Shown here: piece after piece, positions 26,789-33,819 of the stretch
Position numbering within the stretch: the first letter of the stretch is position 1
Layout: each line of letters starts with the position of its first letter
Source: DATLFI01 sp035524895
GTDB taxonomy: Bacteria; Acidobacteriota; Thermoanaerobaculia; Multivoradales; Multivoraceae
Length of the DNA stretch: 60,928 bases
NCBI GenBank assembly: GCA_035524895.1
Contig: DATLFI010000059.1
Span: 1-60,928, forward strand
Direction of reading: 5' to 3'
Notes under the pieces: generated by a model
Database searches by the model: none
Seen by the model: the letters and a program-made list of their open reading frames with translations, nothing else
Told to the model about the DNA's origin: nothing
Position numbers and translations under genes: made by a program

Positions 26789-27709
26789 TCACGGTGTCGC
26801 CAGCCATCGGCCTTCGCCGCTCCGCCGTACCCGATGCGCCCGCTCCAGGCTCTCTAGGTGGCGCAACGCAGTCGCGCGCTCGGTGCGCTCGATGCCCGAG
26901 ACATCGTCGTGCGGGCGGTACACGAATCGATGCGCGACCATCTCGTCGAGCGTCCTGGGCTCGGCTAGGAAGTCGAACAGCCGGCTTTCGCGGCTCGTGA
27001 TCTTCTCCCGGTAGCGAGCCAGCCGTTCGAGATAGGTCGTGTCGTCGTCGATGACACCGACGTGGTGGCCGGTGAGATAAATGCGGGCGCGCCACGAAGC
27101 TGCTCGCTCGAGGGTGCGCTCGAGCTCGGCGAGGTCCGACCAGGCGTCGGCGTAGTAGGGGCCGAAGCTGGAGAGGTCCAGGTCGGCAAGAAACAGCACG
27201 TCGTCGGGTATCACTCGCAACACGCAGTGCCCGCGCGTGTGGCCGGGGGCATGCACGGCGGTGATCGCGACACCGCCGCCCAGCTCCCAGCGGTACTCGC
27301 CTTCGAAGCCGCGCGCTTCCGGCCGCGGCAGGAAGCGAAAGCGTTCCACCACGACCCTCGCCCACTCCGAGCGGTCGGGCTCCGGGTAACCGAAGACGTC
27401 GAGGAAGGCGTCGAGCGACGCGAGGCCTGGACAGTCGGCCGCGTGGACCCACAGCTCGACGTCCGGCAGCGCCGACAGTGCGGGCAAGTGGTCCTCGTGG
27501 GCGTGGCTGAGGATCACCGCGTCGATCGGCGGCAGTGCGCCCCGCTCGAGGCGACGTAGCACCCCGAGCGGCGCGTCGACCAGCACCGTCCGCTCCTTAC
27601 CGCGCACCAGCAGCGCGTTGGCGTCTGGGTACTTGCCCCCGCGTTCCCCGAGCAGCGCCACGGTGTGGGGACCGAGTGACTTGTCCTCCAGCTCCTGTTC
27701 CTGTCGCAT
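26789..27709 (-). CDS. Metallo-beta-lactamase-fold hydrolase
   Basis: 306 residues. Zinc-site motifs SHAHEDHLPAL (HxHxDH), HAPGHTRGHCVL, LADLDLSSFGP and TGHHVGV are all in order. The C-terminal 70 residues (LDEMVAHRFVYRPHDDVSGI, then ERTERATALRHLESLERAHRV) resemble the winged-helix tail of the glyoxalase-II/LACTB2 branch. It is a second MBL protein, distinct from the one near 5 kb: it lacks the GPGTNTYL opening and begins HTVALLGERGGKYPDANALL. Physiological substrate unknown. I prefer the ATG at MRQEQELEDK; upstream residues are Arg-rich and featureless. Confidence 0.85.
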   Translation of the reverse strand: MRQEQELEDKSLGPHTVALLGERGGKYPDANALLVRGKERTVLVDAPLGVLRRLERGALPPIDAVILSHAHEDHLPALSALPDVELWVHAADCPGLASLDAFLDVFGYPEPDRSEWARVVVERFRFLPRPEARGFEGEYRWELGGGVAITAVHAPGHTRGHCVLRVIPDDVLFLADLDLSSFGPYYADAWSDLAELERTLERAASWRARIYLTGHHVGVIDDDTTYLERLARYREKITSRESRLFDFLAEPRTLDEMVAHRFVYRPHDDVSGIERTERATALRHLESLERAHRVRRSGEGRWLATP

Positions 27710-27909
27710 TTCACTGATCTCGCGATGATCGACCTGGACGGACACGTGACGTCTCACCGACCTGCAGGCTGCGCGGACGAGTCGCCTTCTCGCGTGCGAG
27801 GTGGGGCTGGAGAACCGAGAGTCGAGTCCAGGAAGATAGCGCCCTGAGAGTCTGGTTCGCGACCGGCATCGCTCTTGACTCGGCATCGCTCTTGCAAACG
27901 TCCTCTGGC

Positions 27910-28320
27910 ATGAGTGTCTACGATTCGAGATCGCTCGCTCCGACGTGGATCGCGGTCGTCTCCCTCTTCGAGGGCGGCTCGCTTCTTGCCTTCGCAGTTC
28001 TCCATGTGGCCGCCGAGCGCCTGGGCTTCATCACCACGGCGCTCGGTCCGGTCTTGGTGGTGGAGTCCCTCTGCGGCGCGTTCCTCTTGGTCGCGGCTTA
28101 CGCGACCGCGACCGGTAGGCAATGGGCGTGGCCTGTCGCGTTGGGAGCACACGGCGCAGCGATAGTCGGAGTGCTCGTGGGGATCACGACGCTGGCTCGC
28201 ACCGCATCCGGTGCGCCCGAGAACGCCGTGTTCCATCCCTTCATGCTGGCCGTCCTGGTGCCGACCACCGCATACCTGCTCACCCGGAGCGGTCGCCGAA
28301 ACTTGCTGCCGGTCGGCTAG
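27910..28320 (+). CDS. Four-helix membrane protein, unknown
   Basis: 136 residues with four predicted transmembrane helices: TWIAVVSLFEGGSLLAFAVL, LGPVLVVESLCGAFLLVAAY, VALGAHGAAIVGVLVGITTL and FHPFMLAVLVPTTAYLLT. There are few charged residues apart from the C-terminal RSGRRN. It looks like a small DoxX- or DUF-type integral protein, but I cannot name the family. Immediately upstream a 13-bp direct repeat (ggcatcgctcttg twice, within 27865-27894) lies in the promoter region. Three residues precede the chosen ATG codon's signal-less start; a six-codon upstream ATG is possible. Confidence 0.68.
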   Translation: MSVYDSRSLAPTWIAVVSLFEGGSLLAFAVLHVAAERLGFITTALGPVLVVESLCGAFLLVAAYATATGRQWAWPVALGAHGAAIVGVLVGITTLARTASGAPENAVFHPFMLAVLVPTTAYLLTRSGRRNLLPVG

Positions 28321-28423
28321 AGGTCTGCTAGGGCCTGCCTTTGGGACGCCCGGCACATCAGGCGTACGGAGGTGTGGTCGGGTCGGCTGCTCGGTCGCTC
28401 GAGTGCGATCGCGGGGGGTCCGG

Positions 28424-28957
28424 TCAGGGATTCGCCGCGCGGGCTTTGGCAACCTGCTCGACTGCGACCTGCAGCATCTCGGAATCGGCGTGAGCGCTGC
28501 GTAGCTCCTCGATGGCGGAGTCGGCGCGATTGAATGCGCCGGCCTGGGCCCAGGCCACCGCGAGGCCGGCGAGCGCGAGATCGCGTGGGCCTTCCCGGAC
28601 CTTGAGCGACTTCTCGAACGAGCGCCTACGCAGCATGGTTTGCGAGTCGAAGTCGACTCGCACGCGAACGAAGCGATCGGTCAGCGCGCGAACCTCGGGG
28701 TCGGGCCAGAATCGTTCGTCCATGGCGCGGCACGGTGCGCACCAGTCGGCCGTGAAGTCGAGCAGAATCGGGCGCATCTCTCGCTGGGCCAGCTCGCGCG
28801 CACCCTTCCAGTCGTTCAGCCATACGACCACGTTGGCGGTGGCGCCGACCCTAGCCGGCGCGAGGGCCAGCAACGACAGGGCCATCGGCAGACAGGCTCG
28901 CGCGACGCGTGCGCACGGGAGCCGAGCCAGTCCGCGGCCCGCTGGAACGTGCTCCAT
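28424..28957 (-). CDS. Thioredoxin-like protein lacking its C-terminal half
   Basis: 177 residues with a signal peptide or anchor (ACLPMALSLLALAPARVGA). The first half of a DsbD-gamma-like thioredoxin fold is intact: WKGARELAQREMRPILLDF, then ADWCAPCRAMD with active-site C73/C76, and FVRVRVDFDS. After residue 110 the expected cis-proline segment (usually G-x-P-T-x-x-F) and the last strands are absent. The chain jumps to EGPRDLALAGLAVAWAQAGA and FNRADSAIEELRSAHADSEM, which looks like a tetratricopeptide-type helical tail. The frame is open throughout, so this looks like an in-frame deletion or an unusual fusion. Redox activity is doubtful. Confidence 0.7.
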   Translation of the reverse strand: MEHVPAGRGLARLPCARVARACLPMALSLLALAPARVGATANVVVWLNDWKGARELAQREMRPILLDFTADWCAPCRAMDERFWPDPEVRALTDRFVRVRVDFDSQTMLRRRSFEKSLKVREGPRDLALAGLAVAWAQAGAFNRADSAIEELRSAHADSEMLQVAVEQVAKARAANP

Positions 28958-29437
28958 GGCACCAGCTTGCATGGATGTAAACATTACCATCCGGCAGCCT
29001 GGCCGTCACGCCGGGTGTCCGGCGAGGAACCAGCAGAGCGCCTACTGGCACGTCGACGGCAGCTACGCCTTCGCTCTGTATGTGAAGCCCAGTCGCGTCA
29101 CTCCTGTTCGCGCCGGCTTCGAGAGCGGCGACACCGGACGCTGGAACCGAACCGTCGTCGGGATGGGCGACCGTTGGCGCTCGGGATCTCCGAGACTCCG
29201 AGGCTCTGCACGAGACGCCAAGCGATCCCGCTACGCTAGGAGTGGCCCATGGGCCCCTCGGTCCATGCGTTACTGCGGGTACCGGCCGGGCTCTGCCTTG
29301 GCCGCGCGTTGCCGAGAGGGAGATCCCACCGTCGTGGGCCCGCGGTTGGTGGATGAAAGCTCGGGCATTCTTAGGACAGCCGTCGTCGGAGATCGCGACC
29401 GCGAACCGACACCTACGCTCCAAAGGGGGACGAAGCA
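28958..29437. other. 480-bp region with a possible gene relic and a dispersed repeat
   Basis: It lies between the divergent thioredoxin-like and 29438 genes. A plus-strand frame opening at 28972 reads MDVNITIRQPG and then AFALYVKPSRVTPVRAGFES with GDTGRWNRTVVG. The last part resembles the ESGDT-x-x-W tail that ends many secreted proteins in Acidobacteriota. It then runs into Arg-rich nonsense. I read it as a decayed gene end, weakly supported. A 25-bp palindromic repeat sits at 29241-29265. A ribosome site (aaggggga) precedes the next ATG. Confidence 0.4.
29241..29265. repeat. Dispersed 25-bp palindromic repeat, copy 1
   Basis: agtggcccatgggcccctcg followed by gtcca is identical over 25 bp to 58802-58826, downstream of pnp. 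It contains the perfect 12-bp palindrome ggcccatgggcc and could form a tgggcc/ggtcca hairpin. Confidence 0.75.
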
Positions 29438-29908
29438 ATGCGCGCCACAGCTCGAATCGGATTCCTGACCATCGTCGTCGCGGCTGCCCTCGCGGCGTCC
29501 GCGAGCGCACAGAAACCGGTCTACCAGACCGAGATCGACGCGTTCCTGGAACGCTTCGCCCGCGGCGAGTTGAACGAGGCAGTCGACAAGCTCTACGGGA
29601 ACAATCCCTGGATTCCCCTCGACGGGGACGGTGTGCGCACCGTCAAGGCACAGTTCCAGGGCATCGGGGAGATGGTCGGGGGGTACACCGGCGCGGTCAA
29701 GGTCGGGGAGCTGATGGTCACCGATCGCCTGGTGCACGTGACGTACCTGGCATTGTTCGAGCGCCAGCCGCTGCGCTTCGAGTTCCAGTACTACCGGCCG
29801 CGCAACGAGTGGATGATCTTCTCGTTCGAATTCGACGGTGACTTCGACGAGGACCTCCAAGTCGAGGCGCGTCGTTTGGCGGCGGGCGGTAGCGCAGGCA
29901 GGCCATAG
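29438..29908 (+). CDS. Small secreted protein, unknown
   Basis: 156 residues. ATG has a suitable ribosome site. Signal peptide RIGFLTIVVAAALAASASAQ. The mature 130 residues begin with an amphipathic helix (QTEIDAFLERFARGELNEAV) and continue with beta-strands (GELMVTDRLVHVTYLALFER, RFEFQYYRPRNEWMIFSFEF). The order of one helix region followed by long strands resembles an NTF2/SnoaL-like cone fold, but there is no motif to prove it. Probably periplasmic. It ends 88 bp before the stop of the convergent deacetylase gene. Confidence 0.7.
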   Translation: MRATARIGFLTIVVAAALAASASAQKPVYQTEIDAFLERFARGELNEAVDKLYGNNPWIPLDGDGVRTVKAQFQGIGEMVGGYTGAVKVGELMVTDRLVHVTYLALFERQPLRFEFQYYRPRNEWMIFSFEFDGDFDEDLQVEARRLAAGGSAGRP

Positions 29909-29995
29909 AGGCGTTCAGGTCACCAGGGCTCGGGCTGCTAGACGGCACCGCGCGGCCTGATCGCAAGGTTGCATGCAAAGCCCGAAGGGCTCGCG

Positions 29996-30970
29996 TCACC
30001 TGCGCGCGCGCGCCAGCTCCCGCCAGTCGATCAACACGAAGCCTTGTTCGCGCAGGAAGGTTCGAAAGGGCTCACCCTGCACCAGATCGAGGTCGGACTG
30101 CCGCCACGCCGCTCCCCAGTCGGGATGGTCCCAGGTCGCGCCGCGCATCTCTTCGTCGTCGTAGCCCAGGTGGAGGATGAGCTGATAGACGCCCGGCGGC
30201 AGGGGCGCGAGCATCTGCTGGTAGGCGGCGAGCCAATCTTTCGCGTCGACGCCCGGGGAGATCGAGAGCACCCGGTCGAGCAACGCGCGGTCGCGCATTG
30301 CGGCGGCCGGTGAGCTCCGGTTGCCGTCGCGCTCGAGCAAGAGCGGGAGGTCGTGCTCGTCCCCGAGATCCCGGTACACGTCGAGCAACGCGTGCGAGCC
30401 GAACAGGGTGCCCATGTGGGAGTCGAGGTGCGTGATGCGAATGCCGGCGCCGCGCGCCTGCTCGATCTGCGCTCGGAGCTCCCTTTCGACCTCGGCGGGC
30501 TTCGCCTGCCGGACCACGGTGCTCTCGACGAGCGGCAGGTAGCCGTCCTCGTCGAGCAGGCTCGGCACCGAGTCCCTGCCGCTGACCGGGCCCCAGCGAT
30601 AGCCGGTCCACTCACTGTTGAGCGCGAGGTGGATTCCCAGATCGTGCTCCGGGTGCGCCCTCGCGAAGGCGACGACCTCGGGGAACCAAGGGCACGGCAC
30701 CAGGATGCTGGCGGAGGTGATCCAGCCGTGCTCGAGCGCCTCGAAGGTGGCGCGGTTCACCGAGCGCGACATTCCGAGGTCATCTGCGTGGAGGATCAGC
30801 AGTCGCGCGCTCGCGGGATAGCCGAGTCGCTCCTGCACGCTGAGCAACGCGTCTCCTGCCACCTCCTGCGAACGAGTGGTCCCGGCGCCCCAAGATACGG
30901 CGAGGAGGAAGGAAGCCAGCAGCGCTCGACAGCCCGTATTGCCTGTGTCTCGGCGGCGAGCGGTTGTCAT
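29996..30970 (-). CDS. YdjC/ChbG-family deacetylase, secreted
   Basis: 324 residues, with a signal peptide (ALLASFLLAVSWGAGTTRS) unusual for this normally cytoplasmic family. The metal-binding core is complete: HADDLGMSRSVNRATFEAL with D63/D64, GIHLALNSEWTGYRWGP, and THLDSHMGTLFG with two metal His. LPPGVYQLILHLGYDDEEMR is the family's C-terminal catalytic region. YdjC-like enzymes remove acetyl groups from oligosaccharides. Here export suggests extracellular glycan processing, which is inferred. Its leader contains the 141-bp inverted-repeat element, and the aldolase gene lies upstream on the same strand. Confidence 0.88.
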   Translation of the reverse strand: MTTARRRDTGNTGCRALLASFLLAVSWGAGTTRSQEVAGDALLSVQERLGYPASARLLILHADDLGMSRSVNRATFEALEHGWITSASILVPCPWFPEVVAFARAHPEHDLGIHLALNSEWTGYRWGPVSGRDSVPSLLDEDGYLPLVESTVVRQAKPAEVERELRAQIEQARGAGIRITHLDSHMGTLFGSHALLDVYRDLGDEHDLPLLLERDGNRSSPAAAMRDRALLDRVLSISPGVDAKDWLAAYQQMLAPLPPGVYQLILHLGYDDEEMRGATWDHPDWGAAWRQSDLDLVQGEPFRTFLREQGFVLIDWRELARARR

Positions 30971-31068
30971 CAGTCTTTCCACATCGAAGGATGGAAGTTG
31001 TTCGGGTATCGCGACGATATCCGCTCCGCATCCTCTCCTCGGCGGCGCCCGTGACTTCTCCGTCAGAC

Positions 31069-31209
31069 CTAGCAGCCCGTGGTGAAACCCGCGTGAGGCT
31101 GCGCGCGGGGATCTGCGGCCGCTGGCAAGGCGTGGCCGACGAACGCGATGCGGTGCCATCGTGCAGGAGGCCCAACGCAGCCCACGGGGGTTCCACCACG
31201 GGCTGCTAG
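31069..31209. mobile_element. 141-bp MITE-like element, copy A (complete)
   Basis: It begins and ends with ctag and has terminal inverted repeats of about 34 bp. Both ends read ctagcagcccgtggtg, then (a/g)aaccc, a variable base, cgtg and ggctgcg; the arms differ by three substitutions or gaps. There is no coding capacity. A second copy (37905-38018) matches the first 114 bp with two differences. The right-hand ctag supplies the stop codon of the minus-strand aldolase gene. It looks like a non-autonomous transposable element or a REP/BIME unit. No transposase of either kind is in the window. Confidence 0.8.
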
Positions 31210-32006
31210 GGAGCGTTCGAGCTCGCCGACTGCTCCCCGCCCTCGAGCGTGGGCCGCACCGCCTCGAGCGCGGCCGACACTCCCTGCATCAGCAACCCCG
31301 CGTCCGAGACGAGCGTGACGAGCTCGAAGCCGGCTGCGAGTCGGCGCTTCGCCCACGCGAGGCTGCTGGTGTGGATGCCCGCCGGCACGCCGCGACGCTT
31401 GCAGGCTCGGAGGATCTCGTCGACCGCTGCGAGGTGCGAGGCGTCGTCGGTATCGCCGCGCGGCGGCAGGCCGAGCGCCAGTGCCAGATCGGACGGACCG
31501 ACGAAGACCGCGCCGAGGCCGGGCGTCGAGACGATCTCCTCGAGGTTCGCGAGGCCGTCTCGAGTCTCGATCATCACGATGCAGGCGATCTCCTGGTTGG
31601 CTTGCGCGGCGTAGCTGGGGCCGCCGTAGAGCGCGGCGCGCAGCGGACCCCAGGAGCGTACTCCCAGCGGCGGGTAGCGGCAGGCGGCGACGGCGGCCTC
31701 GGCCTGGGCGCGACTGTTGACGAGCGGCACGATCACGGCGAGCGCTCCGGCGTCCAGCGCCTTCCCGATGTCCTTCGGATCGTTGGCCGGCACTCGCACG
31801 ATCGGCGACGTGTCGGTGGTCGAGATCGCCGGCAGCATGTGCAAGAGATCGCGATAGTCGAGCAGGCCGTGCTGCAAGTCGAGGCAGAGCCAGTCGAATC
31901 CCGCGTGAGCCATCATCTCCGCGACGTGGGTGTTGGCTAGAGAGAGCCAGCCGCCTACGGTCTGCCGGCCGGCGCGCCATTTCGCGAGCGCTGCGTTCTT
32001 TCTCAT
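31206..32006 (-). CDS. HpcH/HpaI-family aldolase
   Basis: 266 residues with a strong ribosome site (ggaggtgcccg before ATG). Class II pyruvate-dependent aldolase of the HpcH/HpaI type: GFDWLCLDLQHGLLDYRDLL, the substrate loop PPLGVRSWGP, metal ligands Glu in IVMIETRDGL and Asp in VFVGPSDLALALG. It cleaves 4-hydroxy-2-oxo acids to pyruvate (or oxaloacetate) and an aldehyde. 2-keto-3-deoxy-rhamnonate-type and 4-hydroxy-2-oxoheptanedioate-type substrates are both possible. No other catabolic genes flank it. The stop TAG lies in the terminal inverted repeat of the adjacent element. Confidence 0.9.
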   Translation of the reverse strand: MRKNAALAKWRAGRQTVGGWLSLANTHVAEMMAHAGFDWLCLDLQHGLLDYRDLLHMLPAISTTDTSPIVRVPANDPKDIGKALDAGALAVIVPLVNSRAQAEAAVAACRYPPLGVRSWGPLRAALYGGPSYAAQANQEIACIVMIETRDGLANLEEIVSTPGLGAVFVGPSDLALALGLPPRGDTDDASHLAAVDEILRACKRRGVPAGIHTSSLAWAKRRLAAGFELVTLVSDAGLLMQGVSAALEAVRPTLEGGEQSASSNAP

Positions 32007-32204
32007 CGGGCACCTCCACAGGGGGCGACGCCCGTGATTCTGGCCGATCGTAGGGGGATGGCAGCACTCTGGCGCGGCGCAAGATGCGCCAGAAGGGGGC
32101 CCGGCCCCAGGGCGGAGTCGGAGCCCCTGCTGGTCGCCGGCTCGGAAAGGAGGGGGTGGCGGCGCTCGACGTTCTACTGTTCGGCACCGCGCCGGCCGGG
32201 CCGG

Positions 32205-32255
32205 GCCCGGCCGCTACCGCAGTCATCCATGGGCGGCCCATGGATGACTTGTTAG
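32205..32255. repeat. REP-like palindromic repeat, family II copy 2
   Basis: Same design as 17163-17212. Flank gcccggccgct, then a perfect 14-1-14 hairpin (agtcatccatgggc / gcccatggatgact, 32221-32249), then a tail ending ttag. Compared with copy 1, one stem pair is changed on both arms (G-C to A-T) and one G-T pair has become A-T, so the pairing, not only the sequence, is kept. Confidence 0.75.
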
Positions 32256-32274
32256 CGTGGATGACTTGTTAGCG
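32241..32274. repeat. 17-bp tandem duplication at glsB-like stop
   Basis: tggatgacttgttagcg is repeated exactly, head to tail. The second copy contains the TAA stop (minus strand) of the GlsB-like gene; the first copy is the tail of the REP-like repeat. The duplication seems to have moved the repeat 17 bp away from the stop. Confidence 0.85.
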
Positions 32275-32538
32275 CACCGCGCCTCGCCGAAACAGGTTGA
32301 CCATCGCCAGCAGGATGATGGCTCCGACCAGGGACAACAAGAGTCCCATGGCGCTGAAGTCACCCGAGTTGATGGTGCCTTGCCCCAACATCGGAGTCAG
32401 AACGAATCCCGCAACGAGGGCACCGACGATACCGACGACGACGTTGAGCAAGATGCCCTGCTGCGAGTCCGTCTTCATGATCAGGCTGGCGACCCAGCCC
32501 AAGAGACCTCCGACAACCAACCAGATGATGATGTTCAT
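32269..32538 (-). CDS. GlsB/YeaQ/YmgE-family stress membrane protein
   Basis: 89 residues with three transmembrane helices and the family signature NIIIWLVVGGLLGWVASLIM, followed by QQGILLNVVVGIVGALVAGF and GLLLSLVGAIILLAMVNLF. The ribosome site gaaggagaag lies close before the ATG. The family is induced by general envelope or stationary-phase stress; its biochemical role is unknown. Neighbouring genes (DUF5666-like lipoprotein, glycine-zipper protein, tandem Usp) also fit a stress-related set. A frame opening 25 codons upstream lacks a ribosome site. Confidence 0.93.
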   Translation of the reverse strand: MNIIIWLVVGGLLGWVASLIMKTDSQQGILLNVVVGIVGALVAGFVLTPMLGQGTINSGDFSAMGLLLSLVGAIILLAMVNLFRRGAVR

Positions 32539-32739
32539 GTCTTCTCCTTCAGCTCCGGTTTGCTTGTTCGATGACGTTCCGCATGACGCCCACACGGTCG
32601 TCTGCCCAGCCACCGTTAGTCATGCGTAGCAAGGCGAGTGCCACGCAACCGCCGCCACGGATTGCGTCTCAGAGGACTGGACAGCGCCACGGCGAGGTCC
32701 CGTCGGTACCAAGTACCGGTCCTCGTGTAGTCGGGGACT

Positions 32740-33696
32740 TCACTCCGTCTGACCTGCTTCTCGCACCACCCGAATGGTGTCGGCGAGGAATCGGTTGTCG
32801 CGTCGCGTGCCGCGCACCTCGATCTCGTCGCCCGCCACCAATCTGTCTGGGCGGAACTGGCGGCCCTGCAGCTCGACCACCGTGCGCTCGTCCCAATAGA
32901 TCCGGTCGTCGCCCCGCTCCCCGTAGGCGAGATCGAGCTGGATCAGGCGATCGCGAGAGCTCATCGAGCGCACCGTGCCCCGCACCTCGCTCTCGAAAGC
33001 GTCGTCGTAGCCGCCGCCCGAGCTGGCTCGGATGTCGCGCTCGACCGTGATGGTGTCGGCGAGGAACCGATTGTCGTGACGCTGCCCGGTGACGCGGATC
33101 TCGTCGCCGCGCTCGAGGTTCTCGGGTTTGTACTCCCGACCATCGAAATGGACCACCGTGCGCTCGTCGTAGTAGACCAGCGTACCGCGGTCACCTTGGG
33201 TCTGGTCGACCTCGATCAGGCGATCGCCCGTGTTCACGGTGCCCACGGTGCCGCGCACCTGGGTCGGGAGGTCAGCGTCGTAGGCCCCCGTGCCGCTGGC
33301 CCGCACGTCGTGGAGCACGGTGATGCGCTCCGCCACGTTGCTGTCGGTCTGGCGAGTGAAGCGAACGTTGACCTCGTCGCCCCGCTCCAGGTTCTCGGGC
33401 CTATGGGTCTCGCCAGCGAACTCGACCACGGTGCGCTCGTCGTAGTAGACGGTGCGCTCGCCACGCTCTCTTTGGAGGTTGTGGGTCGACGAGCTGGCAC
33501 TGTCGGCGTCGAGAGTGATCCGACGAGCGGAGGTGTTCACCTCCACGACCGTGCCTCGAAGGTCTGCGCGATCGGTGTTGACACGGCTGCGGTCTGACGG
33601 ACTGGTATCGGCGGGACCGCCGAAGATGCCTCCGAGGCTGCCGCAGGCGGTGAAGGCCAACGCCGCGAGAAGCGGAGTGAGATGCTTGGTCGACAT
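32740..33696 (-). CDS. DUF5666-like lipoprotein with three tandem repeats
   Basis: 318 residues, ATG after caggag. Lipoprotein signal TPLLAALAFTACGS. The mature part is three tandem copies of a roughly 80-residue beta-rich unit. Each opens with (L/V)RGTV, carries a YY/YW-DERTVVEF-type strand, then (R/K)PENLERGDE, and ends with a DTI-V-R strand (for example YYDERTVVHFDGREYKPENL in the second). The pattern fits the OB-like DUF5666 family. Function unknown; envelope location inferred. Repeat 1 is the most divergent and carries an insertion (TLDADSASSSTHNLQRERGE). Confidence 0.82.
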   Translation of the reverse strand: MSTKHLTPLLAALAFTACGSLGGIFGGPADTSPSDRSRVNTDRADLRGTVVEVNTSARRITLDADSASSSTHNLQRERGERTVYYDERTVVEFAGETHRPENLERGDEVNVRFTRQTDSNVAERITVLHDVRASGTGAYDADLPTQVRGTVGTVNTGDRLIEVDQTQGDRGTLVYYDERTVVHFDGREYKPENLERGDEIRVTGQRHDNRFLADTITVERDIRASSGGGYDDAFESEVRGTVRSMSSRDRLIQLDLAYGERGDDRIYWDERTVVELQGRQFRPDRLVAGDEIEVRGTRRDNRFLADTIRVVREAGQTE

Positions 33697-33819
33697 AGTG
33701 ATCTCCTGTACTGCGGAGACAAATGTCTCCTTCGACAACAGGAGGAAGCACGGCACGTGCCAGCGCCGCAGCCAGGGGCGCCACGCTCAGTCTGGTTGGC
33801 TCGTCGGATACCGCGCCGT

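Noticed and set aside
29921..29945. caccagggctcgggctgctag as another end of the 141-bp element
   Set aside because: Only about 14 of the terminal bases fit, with an insertion and no matching partner arm, and it lies 50 bp from the nearest stop codon.
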